64,000 nt of DNA from NCBI GenBank assembly GCA_035999365.1, contig DASYGT010000050.1, forward strand, positions 1 to 64,000. Reading direction: 5' to 3'. The position numbers and the translations under genes were made by a program. The stretch comes from DASYGT01 sp035999365 (GTDB taxonomy: Bacteria > Actinomycetota > Actinomycetes > Mycobacteriales > Jatrophihabitantaceae). Below are positions 49,990 through 58,655 of the stretch, in pieces (within the stretch, counting starts at the first letter, position 1; each line of letters starts with the position of its first letter). Below the pieces are notes generated by a model. It had not been told where the DNA came from and did not search any database. It was given only the letters and a program-made list of their open reading frames with translations.

Positions 49990-51540
49990 TCAGGCTGGGA
50001 CGCGTTCGCGGTCGGGCGTGTCGATCTCCCGGTCGGCGCGTGCCGTCGTGCGGTAGGCCGCCAGGTCGAAGCGACGGGTCAATTGCCGGAACGAAAAGGT
50101 GAAGCTGGGCCAGAGCGTGGTGTTGTTCCCGTGCTCGTCGAGATACCAGCTCGAGCATCCACCACGTGTCCAGATCGTCTGCTTCATGCGCTGTTGCAGG
50201 CCGGCGTTGTACTGCTCCTGCACCTCTGCACGCACCTCGAAGGTCGCAAGTCCGAATCGATCGATCTCGCGCAGCGCGCTGGACAGGTAGTTGATCGCCG
50301 ATTCGGCCATGTAGACCATCGAGCTGTGGCCGAGCCCCATGTTGGGGCCGATCAGGAAGATCAGGTTGGGGAACCCGGCGACGGTCGCGCCCTTGTACGC
50401 GCTCTGGCCGCGGGCTCGCCAGACGTCCCCGAGCGTCTGCCCCTCGGCGCCGAAGATCAGGTCGTACGAAGGTGAGTCAGTGACGTGGAAGCCGGTCGCG
50501 ACGATGATCGCGTCCACTTCGCGCACGGTTCCGTCGGCGGTGACGATGGCGTTCGGACGCACCTCGGCGATGCCGTCCGTGACGAGGTCGACGTGGTCGC
50601 GGGCAAGCGTGGGATACCAGTCGTTCGAGATCAGGATCCGCTTGCAGCCGATCTGCCAGTTCGGGGTTACGCGGGCGCGCAGGTCCGGATCGGCGATGGC
50701 TTTCTCGATGTTGCGGCGGGCCACGCGCTGGGCGGCGAGGAGGATCTTGGGTTGGAACGCGAAGCCGAGCACGAAGGATTCGCGTCCCCAGTAGATCGCC
50801 TCGCGAGCCAACCGCTGCAGACCCGGCACGCGGCGGTAAGCGAGCTTCTCCGGCCGGCTGTATCCGCGGTCGTGCCGCGGCATGACCCACGGCGCCGTGC
50901 GCTGATACACATCGAGGTGGGCGACCTGGTCGGCGATGGCTGGGACGATCTGGATCGCCGACGCGCCGGTGCCGATGATCGCCACCCGCTTTCCGGTGAG
51001 GTCGGCGTGGTGGTCCCACCGCGCCGAGTGGAAGATCTCGCCGCCGAACGAGTCGATCCCGGCGATGTCAGGCAGTGCGGGCTCACACAGCGAGCCCACC
51101 GCGGGGACGAACACGTCAGCGGTGAACAGCCCGCGACTGGTCTCGATCACCCAGACTGCGCGCGCTTCGTCCCATCGCGCCGACCGCAACTCCGTATCGA
51201 GTAGCAGGTGATCATGGATCCCGTACTTCAGCGCGGTCCGTTTCAGGTAGGCCTGGATTTCCGGCTGAGGGGAGAACGAACGCGACCAGGTCGGATTCAG
51301 TTCGAAGGAGTACGAGTACAGATGGGACGGGACGTCGCATGCGGCGCCGGGATAGGTGTTGTCGCGCCAGGTACCGCCGACCTCACTGCCACGGTCGATG
51401 ACGAGGAAGTCGCGCCGCCCTTCCTGGGCCAGCTTGATCGCCGCGCCGAGACCGGCGAACCCGGCGCCCGCGATCAGTACGTGAACATGGGTCGTGGCCG
51501 GAGGCGTCGCATGCCGGGAAGTGGTCGATTCCTGCGTCAT
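49990..51540 (-). CDS. Baeyer-Villiger-type flavin monooxygenase
   Basis: 516 residues from ATG at 51540. FAD Rossmann GAGFAGLG (25-32), NADPH Rossmann IGTGASAIQ (189-197), and between them a perfect BVMO fingerprint F-x-G-x-x-x-H-x-x-x-W (Phe165, Gly167, His171, Trp175; FGGEIFHSARW). ATGFH near the C-terminal third is the secondary motif. It inserts oxygen next to a carbonyl, yielding esters or lactones. Divergent from a TetR gene that probably controls it; it leads the BVMO-SDR-hydrolase group. Confidence 0.93.
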   Translation of the reverse strand: MTQESTTSRHATPPATTHVHVLIAGAGFAGLGAAIKLAQEGRRDFLVIDRGSEVGGTWRDNTYPGAACDVPSHLYSYSFELNPTWSRSFSPQPEIQAYLKRTALKYGIHDHLLLDTELRSARWDEARAVWVIETSRGLFTADVFVPAVGSLCEPALPDIAGIDSFGGEIFHSARWDHHADLTGKRVAIIGTGASAIQIVPAIADQVAHLDVYQRTAPWVMPRHDRGYSRPEKLAYRRVPGLQRLAREAIYWGRESFVLGFAFQPKILLAAQRVARRNIEKAIADPDLRARVTPNWQIGCKRILISNDWYPTLARDHVDLVTDGIAEVRPNAIVTADGTVREVDAIIVATGFHVTDSPSYDLIFGAEGQTLGDVWRARGQSAYKGATVAGFPNLIFLIGPNMGLGHSSMVYMAESAINYLSSALREIDRFGLATFEVRAEVQEQYNAGLQQRMKQTIWTRGGCSSWYLDEHGNNTTLWPSFTFSFRQLTRRFDLAAYRTTARADREIDTPDRERVPA

Positions 51541-51572
51541 GTTGTCGAGGCTAACTTCGCGTTGAACGCCAG

Positions 51573-51601
51573 TCAATAGCTAGTTGGCTCACATTCAATA
51601 G
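51573..51601. promoter_or_regulatory. TCAATAG direct repeats, candidate TetR site
   Basis: TCAATAG occurs at 51573-51579 and 51595-51601, 22 bp apart (two helical turns), in the gap between the divergent BVMO and TetR genes. A weak inverted relation (TTGAA and TTCAA flanks at 51562 and 51594) surrounds them. Likely regulatory by position. Confidence 0.45.
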
Positions 51602-51616
51602 CGTAGGATCCCCGTT

Positions 51617-52267
51617 GTGACGAGTGAAAAGCGGATACGGCTCAGCCCCGAGGCTCGCCGCGCGCAGCTGATCGAGCTCGGCGTAGAGATGCTTGCCACC
51701 CGCACTCTGGACGAGCTCTCCGTCGAGGACATCGCTCAGCAGGCCGGTATTTCCCGCGGGCTGCTGTTCCACTACTTCTCGTCCAAGCAGGAATTTCACC
51801 TCGAAGTCGCGCGCGCGGCCGCGCAGGAGCTGATCCGGCGCACCATGCCCGATGAGTCGAAGGCGCCGCTCGAGGCGTTGCATGGCTCGCTGCACGCCTT
51901 CATCGATTACGTCGAGGAGAACCCGGACAATTACCGCTCGCTGGTTCGGGGAGCGGCGAGTGGCGACGCGGACATGCGGGCGCTCAGCGATTCGACCCGT
52001 GCCACCCTGGCCGCCCGGGTGATCTCCGTCGTCGCGGACATGGGGCTGCAGATGGGGCCACAGGCGGAACTTTCCGTGCACGGCTGGGTCGCCTTCGTCG
52101 AGGAATGCGTCATCCGCTGGATCGACACCCGCCCCTTTGATCGTGAGCGCCTGCAGGACCTGCTGGCCAAGTCGCTGCCCGCGGTCGTCCTCGCGAGTAC
52201 CGACGACGAGATCGGTTCCCTCGTGTCGATCCTGACCACGGACGCCTCGATCGCCTCGTCGTCCTAG
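51617..52267 (+). CDS. TetR family transcriptional regulator
   Basis: 216 residues from a GTG at 51617. Helix-turn-helix at about 15-60 (SVEDIAQQAGISRGLLFHYFSSKQEF in outline), then a helical ligand domain. Divergent from the BVMO-SDR-hydrolase genes; probably their repressor and its own. The ligand is likely the BVMO pathway substrate or product, by inference. Confidence 0.88.
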   Translation: MTSEKRIRLSPEARRAQLIELGVEMLATRTLDELSVEDIAQQAGISRGLLFHYFSSKQEFHLEVARAAAQELIRRTMPDESKAPLEALHGSLHAFIDYVEENPDNYRSLVRGAASGDADMRALSDSTRATLAARVISVVADMGLQMGPQAELSVHGWVAFVEECVIRWIDTRPFDRERLQDLLAKSLPAVVLASTDDEIGSLVSILTTDASIASSS

Positions 52268-52339
52268 GGGCGTTTGCCGGGCCACTAGCTCCGAAATTGC
52301 CGGTTCCACGGGGCTGCTGAAGAACTAGGATGTCCAACT

Positions 52340-53428
52340 ATGGCAGCCAGCGTGACGCGCAACCCGACGCCCCGCTCCGACGCGGAGCGCGCGGCGATCC
52401 TGGCCGATCCTGGCTTCGGCCGGCACTTCACCGACCACATGGTTCGCATCGACTGGACGGCTGATGCCGGCTGGGGCCCGCTGCAGGTGCTGCCTTACGG
52501 CCCTCTCCAGCTCGACCCCGCCACCTCCTCGCTGCATTACGGCCAGGAGATCTTCGAGGGGCTCAAGGCCTATCGCCAGCCGGACGGCTCGATCGCCGCG
52601 TTCCGCCCGGACGCCAATGCGGCGAGATTCCGCCGGTCCGCGCAGCGATTGGCCATGGCCGAGCTGCCTGACGAGCTGTTCCTCGAATCGCTCCGCGCGC
52701 TCGTCGAGGTCGACGCGGCGTGGGTGCCCGACAATCCCGACCACTCGCTGTACTTCCGCCCCTTCATGATCTCGACGGAGGTCGGCCTGGGTGTGCGGCC
52801 GGCCAACTCCTACAGCTATCTGCTCATCGCCTCCCCTGCCGGCGCGTACTTCCCCCGCGGCGTCCAGCCGGTGTCCGTGTGGCTCTCGACGGACTACACC
52901 CGCGCCGCCGTCGGCGGAACGGGAGAGGCCAAGTGCGCGGGCAACTACGCCGCATCCCTCGTCGCTCAGGCCCACGCCGCAGAGCAGGGTTGCGACCAAG
53001 TGGTCTGGCTCGACGCCGTCGAACATCGGTGGGTCGAAGAGATGGGCGGCATGAACCTGTATTTCGTGTACGGCTCGGGCCCGGGCGCTCGGATCGTGAC
53101 ACCGGCGCTGACTGGCACCTTGTTGCCCGGCGTCACGCGCGACTCGTTGCTGACCGTCGCAGGAGAGCTGGGCTACACGGCCGAGGAGGGGAAGATCTCG
53201 ACGGACGAGTGGCAGGCCGGGAATGCTTCGGGAGCCATCTCGGAAGTGTTCGCGTGTGGAACCGCGGCCGTGATCACGCCAGTCGGATCGGTGAAGGGCG
53301 ACCACGCCACGTGGACCGTCGGCGACGGCGACGCGGGACCGATCACGATGCAGCTGCGCGATCAGCTGCTCGGGCTGCAAACCGGTCGGATCCCTGATTC
53401 GCATGGCTGGATGCATCAGCTTTCCTGA
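52340..53428 (+). CDS. ilvE: branched-chain amino acid aminotransferase
   Basis: 362 residues. Fold type IV: HYGQEIFEGLKAYR, FRPFMISTE, and the Schiff-base Lys198 in EAKCAGNYAAS; EEMGGMNLYF and TDEWQAGNASG-ISEVFACGTAA complete the IlvE pattern. It interconverts Val, Leu, Ile and their keto acids with glutamate, and in related bacteria the last step of methionine salvage. Length is normal. Two bases separate its stop from the preferred start of the next gene. Confidence 0.95.
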   Translation: MAASVTRNPTPRSDAERAAILADPGFGRHFTDHMVRIDWTADAGWGPLQVLPYGPLQLDPATSSLHYGQEIFEGLKAYRQPDGSIAAFRPDANAARFRRSAQRLAMAELPDELFLESLRALVEVDAAWVPDNPDHSLYFRPFMISTEVGLGVRPANSYSYLLIASPAGAYFPRGVQPVSVWLSTDYTRAAVGGTGEAKCAGNYAASLVAQAHAAEQGCDQVVWLDAVEHRWVEEMGGMNLYFVYGSGPGARIVTPALTGTLLPGVTRDSLLTVAGELGYTAEEGKISTDEWQAGNASGAISEVFACGTAAVITPVGSVKGDHATWTVGDGDAGPITMQLRDQLLGLQTGRIPDSHGWMHQLS

Positions 53429-53429
53429 C

Positions 53430-54161
53430 GTGGACTTCGACGCGCATATCGCGCACTTCGCGCACGACGGTGCCGCCCTTGCTGCAGCCGCGGACGCCGC
53501 CGGCTGGGATGCGCCGGTACCTGGCACCGACTGGACCGTCCGCGATCTGGTGACTCACATCGGCGGAGTGCACCGGTGGGCCGCGGACATCGTGCGCCGC
53601 GCGGCACCGTCCGGCGCCACGGCTGCTGGCGGTGCGGTCGGCAGCGGTCCGGGCGACGCCGAACTGCTCGACTGGTTCCGCGCCGGACATCGCGACCTGC
53701 TCGGGGTACTGCGATCGGCGCCCCCCGATCTGGACTGCTTCACCTTCCTGCCGTCCCCATCTGCGCGCGCGTTCTGGGGACGCCGCCAGGCACACGAAAC
53801 GGCCGTCCATCGCGCGGACGCCGAACGCGCGGACGGCCAGGAACCCACGTTCGACACCGGCTTCGCGCAGGACGGAATCGACGAGGTCGTCAATGGATTC
53901 GCCCGCCGCAAGAACAACGCGATCGAGCGACGGGCAGTAATGGCGTTGCACGCGACGGACGCCGGCGGGGACTGGACCATCACCCTGGGCGGCGAGCGGA
54001 TCGTCGCCGACCGCACCACGGCCGCCGGGGCCGACGTCGCGATCGCGGGGTCGTCAGCCGATCTCTACCAGTGGTTGTGGAACCGCCCGGCGCACGTCGA
54101 GGTCAGCGGTGACGCGACGATTGCCGAATTGTGGCGCCGCATCCAGGTCCGTTGGAGCTGA
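53430..54161 (+). CDS. maleylpyruvate isomerase family (DinB-like, mycothiol-dependent type) protein
   Basis: 243 residues from a GTG at 53430 (VDFDAHIAHFAHDGAAL); an ATG at 53403 would overlap ilvE. An N-terminal four-helix DinB-like domain has the metal-ligand pattern: TDWTVRDLVTHIGGVHRWAADI in part (His near 43-48), AHETAVHRADAE (His and Glu). A C-terminal SCP2-like domain (about 165-243) ends ELWRRIQVRW. Family members are metal- and mycothiol-dependent isomerases or transferases; the reaction here is unknown. Consistent with ino1-based mycothiol production. Confidence 0.82.
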   Translation: MDFDAHIAHFAHDGAALAAAADAAGWDAPVPGTDWTVRDLVTHIGGVHRWAADIVRRAAPSGATAAGGAVGSGPGDAELLDWFRAGHRDLLGVLRSAPPDLDCFTFLPSPSARAFWGRRQAHETAVHRADAERADGQEPTFDTGFAQDGIDEVVNGFARRKNNAIERRAVMALHATDAGGDWTITLGGERIVADRTTAAGADVAIAGSSADLYQWLWNRPAHVEVSGDATIAELWRRIQVRWS

Positions 54162-54165
54162 GGTC

Positions 54166-54744
54166 TCAGCTCGTCGGCCAGCGTCGGAAATTCTGGTAGG
54201 AGCGGCTCGGCGTCGGCCCGCGCTGACCCTGGTACCTCGAACCGTAGAGCGCCGAACCGTACGGATGCTCGGCGGCGCTGCTCAGGCGGAACAGGCACAA
54301 CTGCCCGATCTTCATTCCGGGCCAGAGCACGATCGGCAGGTTCGCCACGTTCGACAGCTCGAGGGTGATGTGTCCGGTGAATCCCGGATCGATGAAGCCT
54401 GCGGTCGAGTGAGTGAGCAGCCCGAGCCGACCGAGGCTGGACTTACCCTCCAACCGGCCGGCGAGATCGTCGGGCAGCGTCACGATTTCCAATGTCGAGC
54501 CGAGGACGAATTCGCCCGGGTGCAGCACGAACGACTCGTCACCCTTGGGCTCGACCAGGGTCGTCAACTCGTCCTGCTGCATTGCCGGATCGATATGGGT
54601 GTACTGCGAGTTGTTGAAGACCCGGAAGAACCGGTCGAGCCGTACGTCGACGCTCGAGGGCTGGACAAGGTCGGCGTCCCACGGCTCGAGCACGAGCCGG
54701 TTGGCCTCGACCTCGGCGCGGATGTCGCGGTCGCTCAGCAGCAT
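54166..54744 (-). CDS. dcd: dCTP deaminase, dUMP-forming type
   Basis: 192 residues. A trimeric jelly-roll enzyme: MLLSDRDIRAE start, SSVDVRLDRFFRVF, GEFVLGSTLE, the active-site SSLGRLGLLTHSTAGFIDPGFTGHITLEL in outline with the catalytic Glu, and YGSRYQGQRGPTPSR. The Thr-Ala after HS and the overall form suit the bifunctional actinobacterial enzyme that takes dCTP to dUMP. Provides dUMP for thymidylate. Convergent with the preceding gene. Confidence 0.94.
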   Translation of the reverse strand: MLLSDRDIRAEVEANRLVLEPWDADLVQPSSVDVRLDRFFRVFNNSQYTHIDPAMQQDELTTLVEPKGDESFVLHPGEFVLGSTLEIVTLPDDLAGRLEGKSSLGRLGLLTHSTAGFIDPGFTGHITLELSNVANLPIVLWPGMKIGQLCLFRLSSAAEHPYGSALYGSRYQGQRGPTPSRSYQNFRRWPTS

Positions 54745-54754
54745 GCGCCGAAGG

Positions 54755-55669
54755 CTACTTGCTCGTTGCCGTGATGAAGTCGTTGATGTGCCCGGCGAGC
54801 TCCGGGCCGGCGTCTTCCTGCAGGAAGTGTCCTGCGTTCGCGATCGTCGGATGATCTCGCCCCTGAGCTCCTGGGATCACCTGCTTCAGGATCGGTGCCA
54901 TGGCGCCCGTGATCGGGTCGCCGTCACTGAACGCGACGAGGAACGGGGTCGGCGATTGCGCGAGAACGGCCCAGGCTGCCCGGTTCGCCTCCGACGCGGG
55001 ATCGTCCGGCGTGATCGGGACGAGTCCTGGCATCGCGCGCGGTCCGGCCTCGTACGTCTCGTCGGGGAACGGAGCGTCGTACCCGGCGCGAATCTCGTCG
55101 CTCATCGGGCGTGCGCATCCGGCCTGTACGAACCTGCCGACGTCGATGGTGGGAGCTGTCTGGATCGCTTCGCGGAACTGGTGCCAGATCTCCGGCATCG
55201 GCTGGTCGCCCGTCGGCAGTCCGGTGTTCGCGGTGACGATACGGGCGATGCGATCCGGGTTCTCGGCGGCGAGCCGCAGGCCGATCAGGCCGCCCCAGTC
55301 CTGCCCGACCAGGGTGATCCGCCGCAGATCGAGCACGTCGGCGACGAGCGAACGCATCCACTCCACGTGGCGCGCGTAGCTGTGGTCCGATCGCTCGGCC
55401 GGCTTGTCGGATCGGCCGAATCCGATGAGGTCGGGCGCAATCACCCGATGACCGGCACCAGCGAGCACCGGAATCATCGTTCGGTAGAGGAACGACCACG
55501 ACGGCTCCCCGTGCAGCAGCAGCACCGGCTCGGCGTCCGGCGGTCCTGCCTCGACCCAGGCGATCCGCAGGGTGTCACCGTCTTGCGATGGGATGTCGGC
55601 GTAGTGCGGCTGGTAAGCGAAATCGGGCAGGTTCGCGAAGCGTTCGTCGGGGGTGCGCACGGCGTCCAT
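54755..55669 (-). CDS. haloalkane dehalogenase (HLD-I type)
   Basis: 304 residues. Alpha/beta hydrolase with HGEPSWSFLYR (oxyanion and halide-side Trp region), nucleophile Asp124 and halide-binding Trp125 in VGQDWGG, the same numbering as I recall for DhlA, catalytic His281 in ANAGHF, and acid Asp249 or Asp251 in SDGDP. It hydrolyses carbon-halogen bonds to alcohols. Asp rather than Ser at the nucleophile and GQDWGG separate it from esterases. Precedes dcd by 10 bp on the same strand. Confidence 0.88.
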   Translation of the reverse strand: MDAVRTPDERFANLPDFAYQPHYADIPSQDGDTLRIAWVEAGPPDAEPVLLLHGEPSWSFLYRTMIPVLAGAGHRVIAPDLIGFGRSDKPAERSDHSYARHVEWMRSLVADVLDLRRITLVGQDWGGLIGLRLAAENPDRIARIVTANTGLPTGDQPMPEIWHQFREAIQTAPTIDVGRFVQAGCARPMSDEIRAGYDAPFPDETYEAGPRAMPGLVPITPDDPASEANRAAWAVLAQSPTPFLVAFSDGDPITGAMAPILKQVIPGAQGRDHPTIANAGHFLQEDAGPELAGHINDFITATSK

Positions 55670-55724
55670 GCGCGGAAGCTAGCGCACTCCGATCGGTGCC
55701 GCTCGGCTAGCATGATGCGCGTCC

Positions 55725-55798
55725 GCGGGTGTAGTTCAATGGCAGAACATCAGCTTCCCAAGCTGACAGTGCGGGTTCGATTCCCGTCACCCGCTCCA
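55725..55798 (+). tRNA. tRNA-Gly (CCC), CCA encoded
   Basis: Acceptor GCGGGTG with CACCCGC, D arm with GTTC, anticodon stem TCAGC/GCTGA with loop TTCCCAA giving CCC, T arm CGGGTTCGATTCCCG. Mature body ends at T55795 and CCA follows at 55796-55798, unlike the two other tRNAs here. Confidence 0.96.
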
Positions 55799-55885
55799 GG
55801 CACGAAGCTCGTCCGCGGTGCCGCTCATGGGTGCGCTGACGCCGCTACGGACGTCCTTCGGCTCGCAATCACTAGGGTGAGCAGG

Positions 55886-57379
55886 ATGGCGCGACCATCC
55901 TCAGCACGGCTCCGTCGGCTTGCCGCGACGATTGATCGGTGGGACGCGCGCACCAGCGCGCGGATCGCGGCGCACCATGACTCCCGGTTCGTCGAGGTTG
56001 GCTTGCCGCTGCTCACCCGCGGAGCCGACCATTCGGTGTTGTGGATGACGCTGGCCGGGGCGATGACGGCCTCCGGCCGACCGCGGCTGCGACGCGCCGC
56101 CGTCCGGGGTCTGGCATCCATCGGCGTGGCCAGCCTTGTGGCGAACCAGGTCGGCAAGCGGGTCGTCCCGCGTCGGCGGCCCTTGCTGACCAGCGTCCCC
56201 GCTGCGCGGATCGCCAGGCGGGTGCCCCGGTCGAGTTCGTTCCCGTCCGGCCACTCGGCGTCGGCGGCGGCCTTCGCGGTGGGTGCCGCGATCGAAGATC
56301 CATGGCTGGCCCTGCCGGTCGGTGCGCTTGCCGGCGCGGTGGCGTTCTCGCGCGTCTACACCGGCGTGCATTTTCCGAGTGACGTTCTGGCCGGCCTCGC
56401 CATCGGTGCCACCGTTGCGGGGGTCGGTGCAGCCGTCGTCCCGGCGCATCACGAGGATCCGGTGCGACGCGGCGCCGAGCCGCGACAGGGTCAACCGACG
56501 CGCCCCACGGGCGCAGGTCTGGTGGTCGTCGTGAACGGCAGTTCCGGCACGGCGGACGACGCGGTGGTGGCCGAACTGCGTGCCGAACTGCCCGACGCCG
56601 AAGTCCTCGAGGCGGGCCCCGACGACGATGTCATCGCCATGCTGCGCGACGCGGCGGCGCGTGCCGATGCCCTCGGCGTAGCCGGTGGCGACGGCACAGT
56701 GAACTGTGCAGCCAAGGTGGCGATGGACGCAGACTTGCCGCTGCTCGTCGTGCCAGCCGGGACGTTCAACCACTTCGCGAAAGATCTTGAGCTGGAGACC
56801 GCGGCGGACAGTATCGACGCCTTCCGCGCGGGCAGTGCGGTGCGCATCGATGTCGGCGAGGCCAACGGCGAGCCGTTTCTCAACACCGCCAGTCTGGGCA
56901 GCTACCCCGAGTTCGTCGCGGTGCGCGAACGGTGGGAGAAGCGTCTCGGCAAGCCGCTGGCGGCCGCGGTTGCCATGGCGCGCGTCGTGCGCAGCTGCCC
57001 ACCGCTGGAGGCAGAGGTCGACGGCACGCCGCGGCGCATCGTGCTGTTCTTCGTCGGCAGCAATGCCTATCGCCCGCGGGGGTTCGTGCCGCGGTGGCGT
57101 CCGGTCTTGGACAGCGGCGTGTTGGACGTCCGCTTCGCGGATTCGTCCCGACGTGGCTCGATGGTGGGGCTCGTCGGTGCCGCACTGACCGGCGACCTGT
57201 TGCGCACCCGCAGCTACGTAGAGGCGACGACCCGCGATGTCGAGATCAAGGCGAGGACCGGCACCAGACTCGCGCGCGACGGCGAGGTCTTCGACGCGCC
57301 GGACGTGGTGCGCTTCGCGATCCGCCGACAGGCGTTGACCGTCTACCGGCGCCGCGCATCGGGGAACAGCGCCACGTAG
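55886..57379 (+). CDS. PAP2 phosphatase - diacylglycerol kinase fusion
   Basis: 497 residues from ATG at 55886. The N-terminal half is a membrane PAP2 phosphatase: K-x6-RP (Lys91, Arg98-Pro99), PSGH (120-123), and S-R-x5-H (Ser155, Arg156, His162), with about five helices. The C-terminal half (about 210-495) is a DAGK_cat lipid kinase with GGDGT (267-271) and VPAGTFNHFAKDL. One chain thus carries opposing lipid phosphatase and kinase chemistry, a known actinobacterial architecture whose role is unsettled. The long frame upstream overlaps dcd and dehalogenase genes and is rejected. Confidence 0.9.
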   Translation: MARPSSARLRRLAATIDRWDARTSARIAAHHDSRFVEVGLPLLTRGADHSVLWMTLAGAMTASGRPRLRRAAVRGLASIGVASLVANQVGKRVVPRRRPLLTSVPAARIARRVPRSSSFPSGHSASAAAFAVGAAIEDPWLALPVGALAGAVAFSRVYTGVHFPSDVLAGLAIGATVAGVGAAVVPAHHEDPVRRGAEPRQGQPTRPTGAGLVVVVNGSSGTADDAVVAELRAELPDAEVLEAGPDDDVIAMLRDAAARADALGVAGGDGTVNCAAKVAMDADLPLLVVPAGTFNHFAKDLELETAADSIDAFRAGSAVRIDVGEANGEPFLNTASLGSYPEFVAVRERWEKRLGKPLAAAVAMARVVRSCPPLEAEVDGTPRRIVLFFVGSNAYRPRGFVPRWRPVLDSGVLDVRFADSSRRGSMVGLVGAALTGDLLRTRSYVEATTRDVEIKARTGTRLARDGEVFDAPDVVRFAIRRQALTVYRRRASGNSAT

Positions 57380-57984
57380 GCGACCACGAACCACGCCCCG
57401 CCGAGCAGCCACCCGGCCAGGACGTCGGTGGGGTAGTGAACACCGAGCAGCACGCGCGAAACGCCCACCATCAGACTGCCCGCGATCGCTACCGCCAAGG
57501 CCGCGCCGCGCCGGGCGCCGAATGCGACCGCGGCGATCGCCAGCGCCGGCAGGATCGCCGCCGTCTGCGTGGCGTGACCCGACGGAAAGCTCGAACTTGC
57601 AACGTGCACGAGATGGACAAGGGGCGGACGCGGGCGGTCGACTACGAACTTGACCACGCTGGACAGGCCGATGCCGCCGGCCGCGCTCACCGCCACGAAC
57701 GCCGCCACGCGAGGCGCGCGGCGCAGGAGCAGCGCGCACACCACGATGACGACTGGAATGAGCACGGTCTCGGAACCGAGCGCGGACAGCGTCTTCGATA
57801 TCGCCGTGATCGTTGCCGACGGCCCCTGGTCGACGTCTCGTATCCAGCGCAGTTCGCCGGTGACGTGCCGGAACGCGATGCCGACTCCACTGAAGACAGC
57901 GCCCAGGAGCAACGCTGCCGTCACCAGCACGATGCTCGCGCTGCTCACCGACCGCGCGGATGCACTCCTGATCTCCGTCACCAC
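57343..57984 (-). CDS. PAP2 family phosphatase
   Basis: 213 residues from a GTG at 57984 (57981 also possible). Six predicted helices with the PAP2 triad: K-FVVDRP-RP, SSFPSGH, and SRVLLGVH. A lipid phosphatase, probably acting on phosphatidate or undecaprenyl diphosphate at the outer face. No Shine-Dalgarno is seen, so it may be leaderless. Its 3' end overlaps the convergent PAP2-kinase fusion by 37 bp. Confidence 0.87.
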   Translation of the reverse strand: MVTEIRSASARSVSSASIVLVTAALLLGAVFSGVGIAFRHVTGELRWIRDVDQGPSATITAISKTLSALGSETVLIPVVIVVCALLLRRAPRVAAFVAVSAAGGIGLSSVVKFVVDRPRPPLVHLVHVASSSFPSGHATQTAAILPALAIAAVAFGARRGAALAVAIAGSLMVGVSRVLLGVHYPTDVLAGWLLGGAWFVVAYVALFPDARRR

Positions 57985-58162
57985 GTGACCGTACGTACCC
58001 AGGGGATATCGGCCGATATCTGCGGCCCGCCCGACCCATCGCTCCTTGGGCGTCACTCCGATGACTGCAACCCCGCCCGCCCCGGCGGCCGTCTTTGACC
58101 TTAGTGCGGCAAGTCCGCGCGAAGCAGGCCAGTAGACACAAGCCAACGAAAGGCTTCATCAG

Positions 58163-58543
58163 ATGAGCAAGCAATCCCCGTCTGGGGTTCGTCCACGTGC
58201 GCGAGGTGCGCTCGTCATCCTCGCGCTGTCAACCGCGATGTTCGGAGCGGTGACCGCAGCCTCGACGGGTGCACATGCGCAGGTTCCGCCGTTCCACTGC
58301 AAGCAAAGCCCAGACGGTCAGAGCTGCACCCAGGGCGGCGGCGGCGGCGCGGGTGGTTGGTCGCCGCCCGACTCGTACCTGTGGACGGGCGTGGTCCTTG
58401 GGATGAACACGTATGAGCGTTCCGACGGTGAACCCGTCACCGACATGGACGTATTGACGGTCCAAGCGGCAACGGGTAACCCACATTGCCAAACACTGTC
58501 TTACCACCGAGTTGGCACGGTCGTGTCCGGGGTCGCGTGCTAG
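58163..58543 (+). CDS. small secreted four-cysteine protein, copy 1
   Basis: 126 residues, ATG with GAAAGG nine bases upstream. A signal peptide (Arg-rich start, hydrophobic about 16-34, cleavage likely after AHA at 39) is followed by an 87-residue mature chain with Cys46, Cys55, Cys109 and Cys126 (the last residue). Segments PPFHCKQSP, GGGGGAGGWSPP and YERSDGE are shared with the next gene. No family is recognised. Likely exported and disulfide-bonded. Confidence 0.8.
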   Translation: MSKQSPSGVRPRARGALVILALSTAMFGAVTAASTGAHAQVPPFHCKQSPDGQSCTQGGGGGAGGWSPPDSYLWTGVVLGMNTYERSDGEPVTDMDVLTVQAATGNPHCQTLSYHRVGTVVSGVAC

Positions 58544-58655
58544 TCGGCGGGTCGGCGTCGCAGGGCTGGAACGTGCACCGTCCCGGCGACCGTCTTCACT
58601 AGCGCGTGGCCAACCTGGGCCGACGTGCCGGACACCGATCGGAAGGCTCCAACTG

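Noticed and set aside
54413..57379. A 988-codon frame ending in the PAP2-kinase fusion
   Set aside because: The first 490 codons are antisense to dcd and the dehalogenase and contain the tRNA-Gly gene.
57597..57700. Possible small RNA or extra promoter inside the second PAP2 gene
   Set aside because: Only ordinary coding sequence is visible; no promoter-terminator pair.
55901..58174. A 757-codon minus-strand frame
   Set aside because: Antisense to the PAP2-kinase fusion; Arg/Gly-rich composition without motifs.
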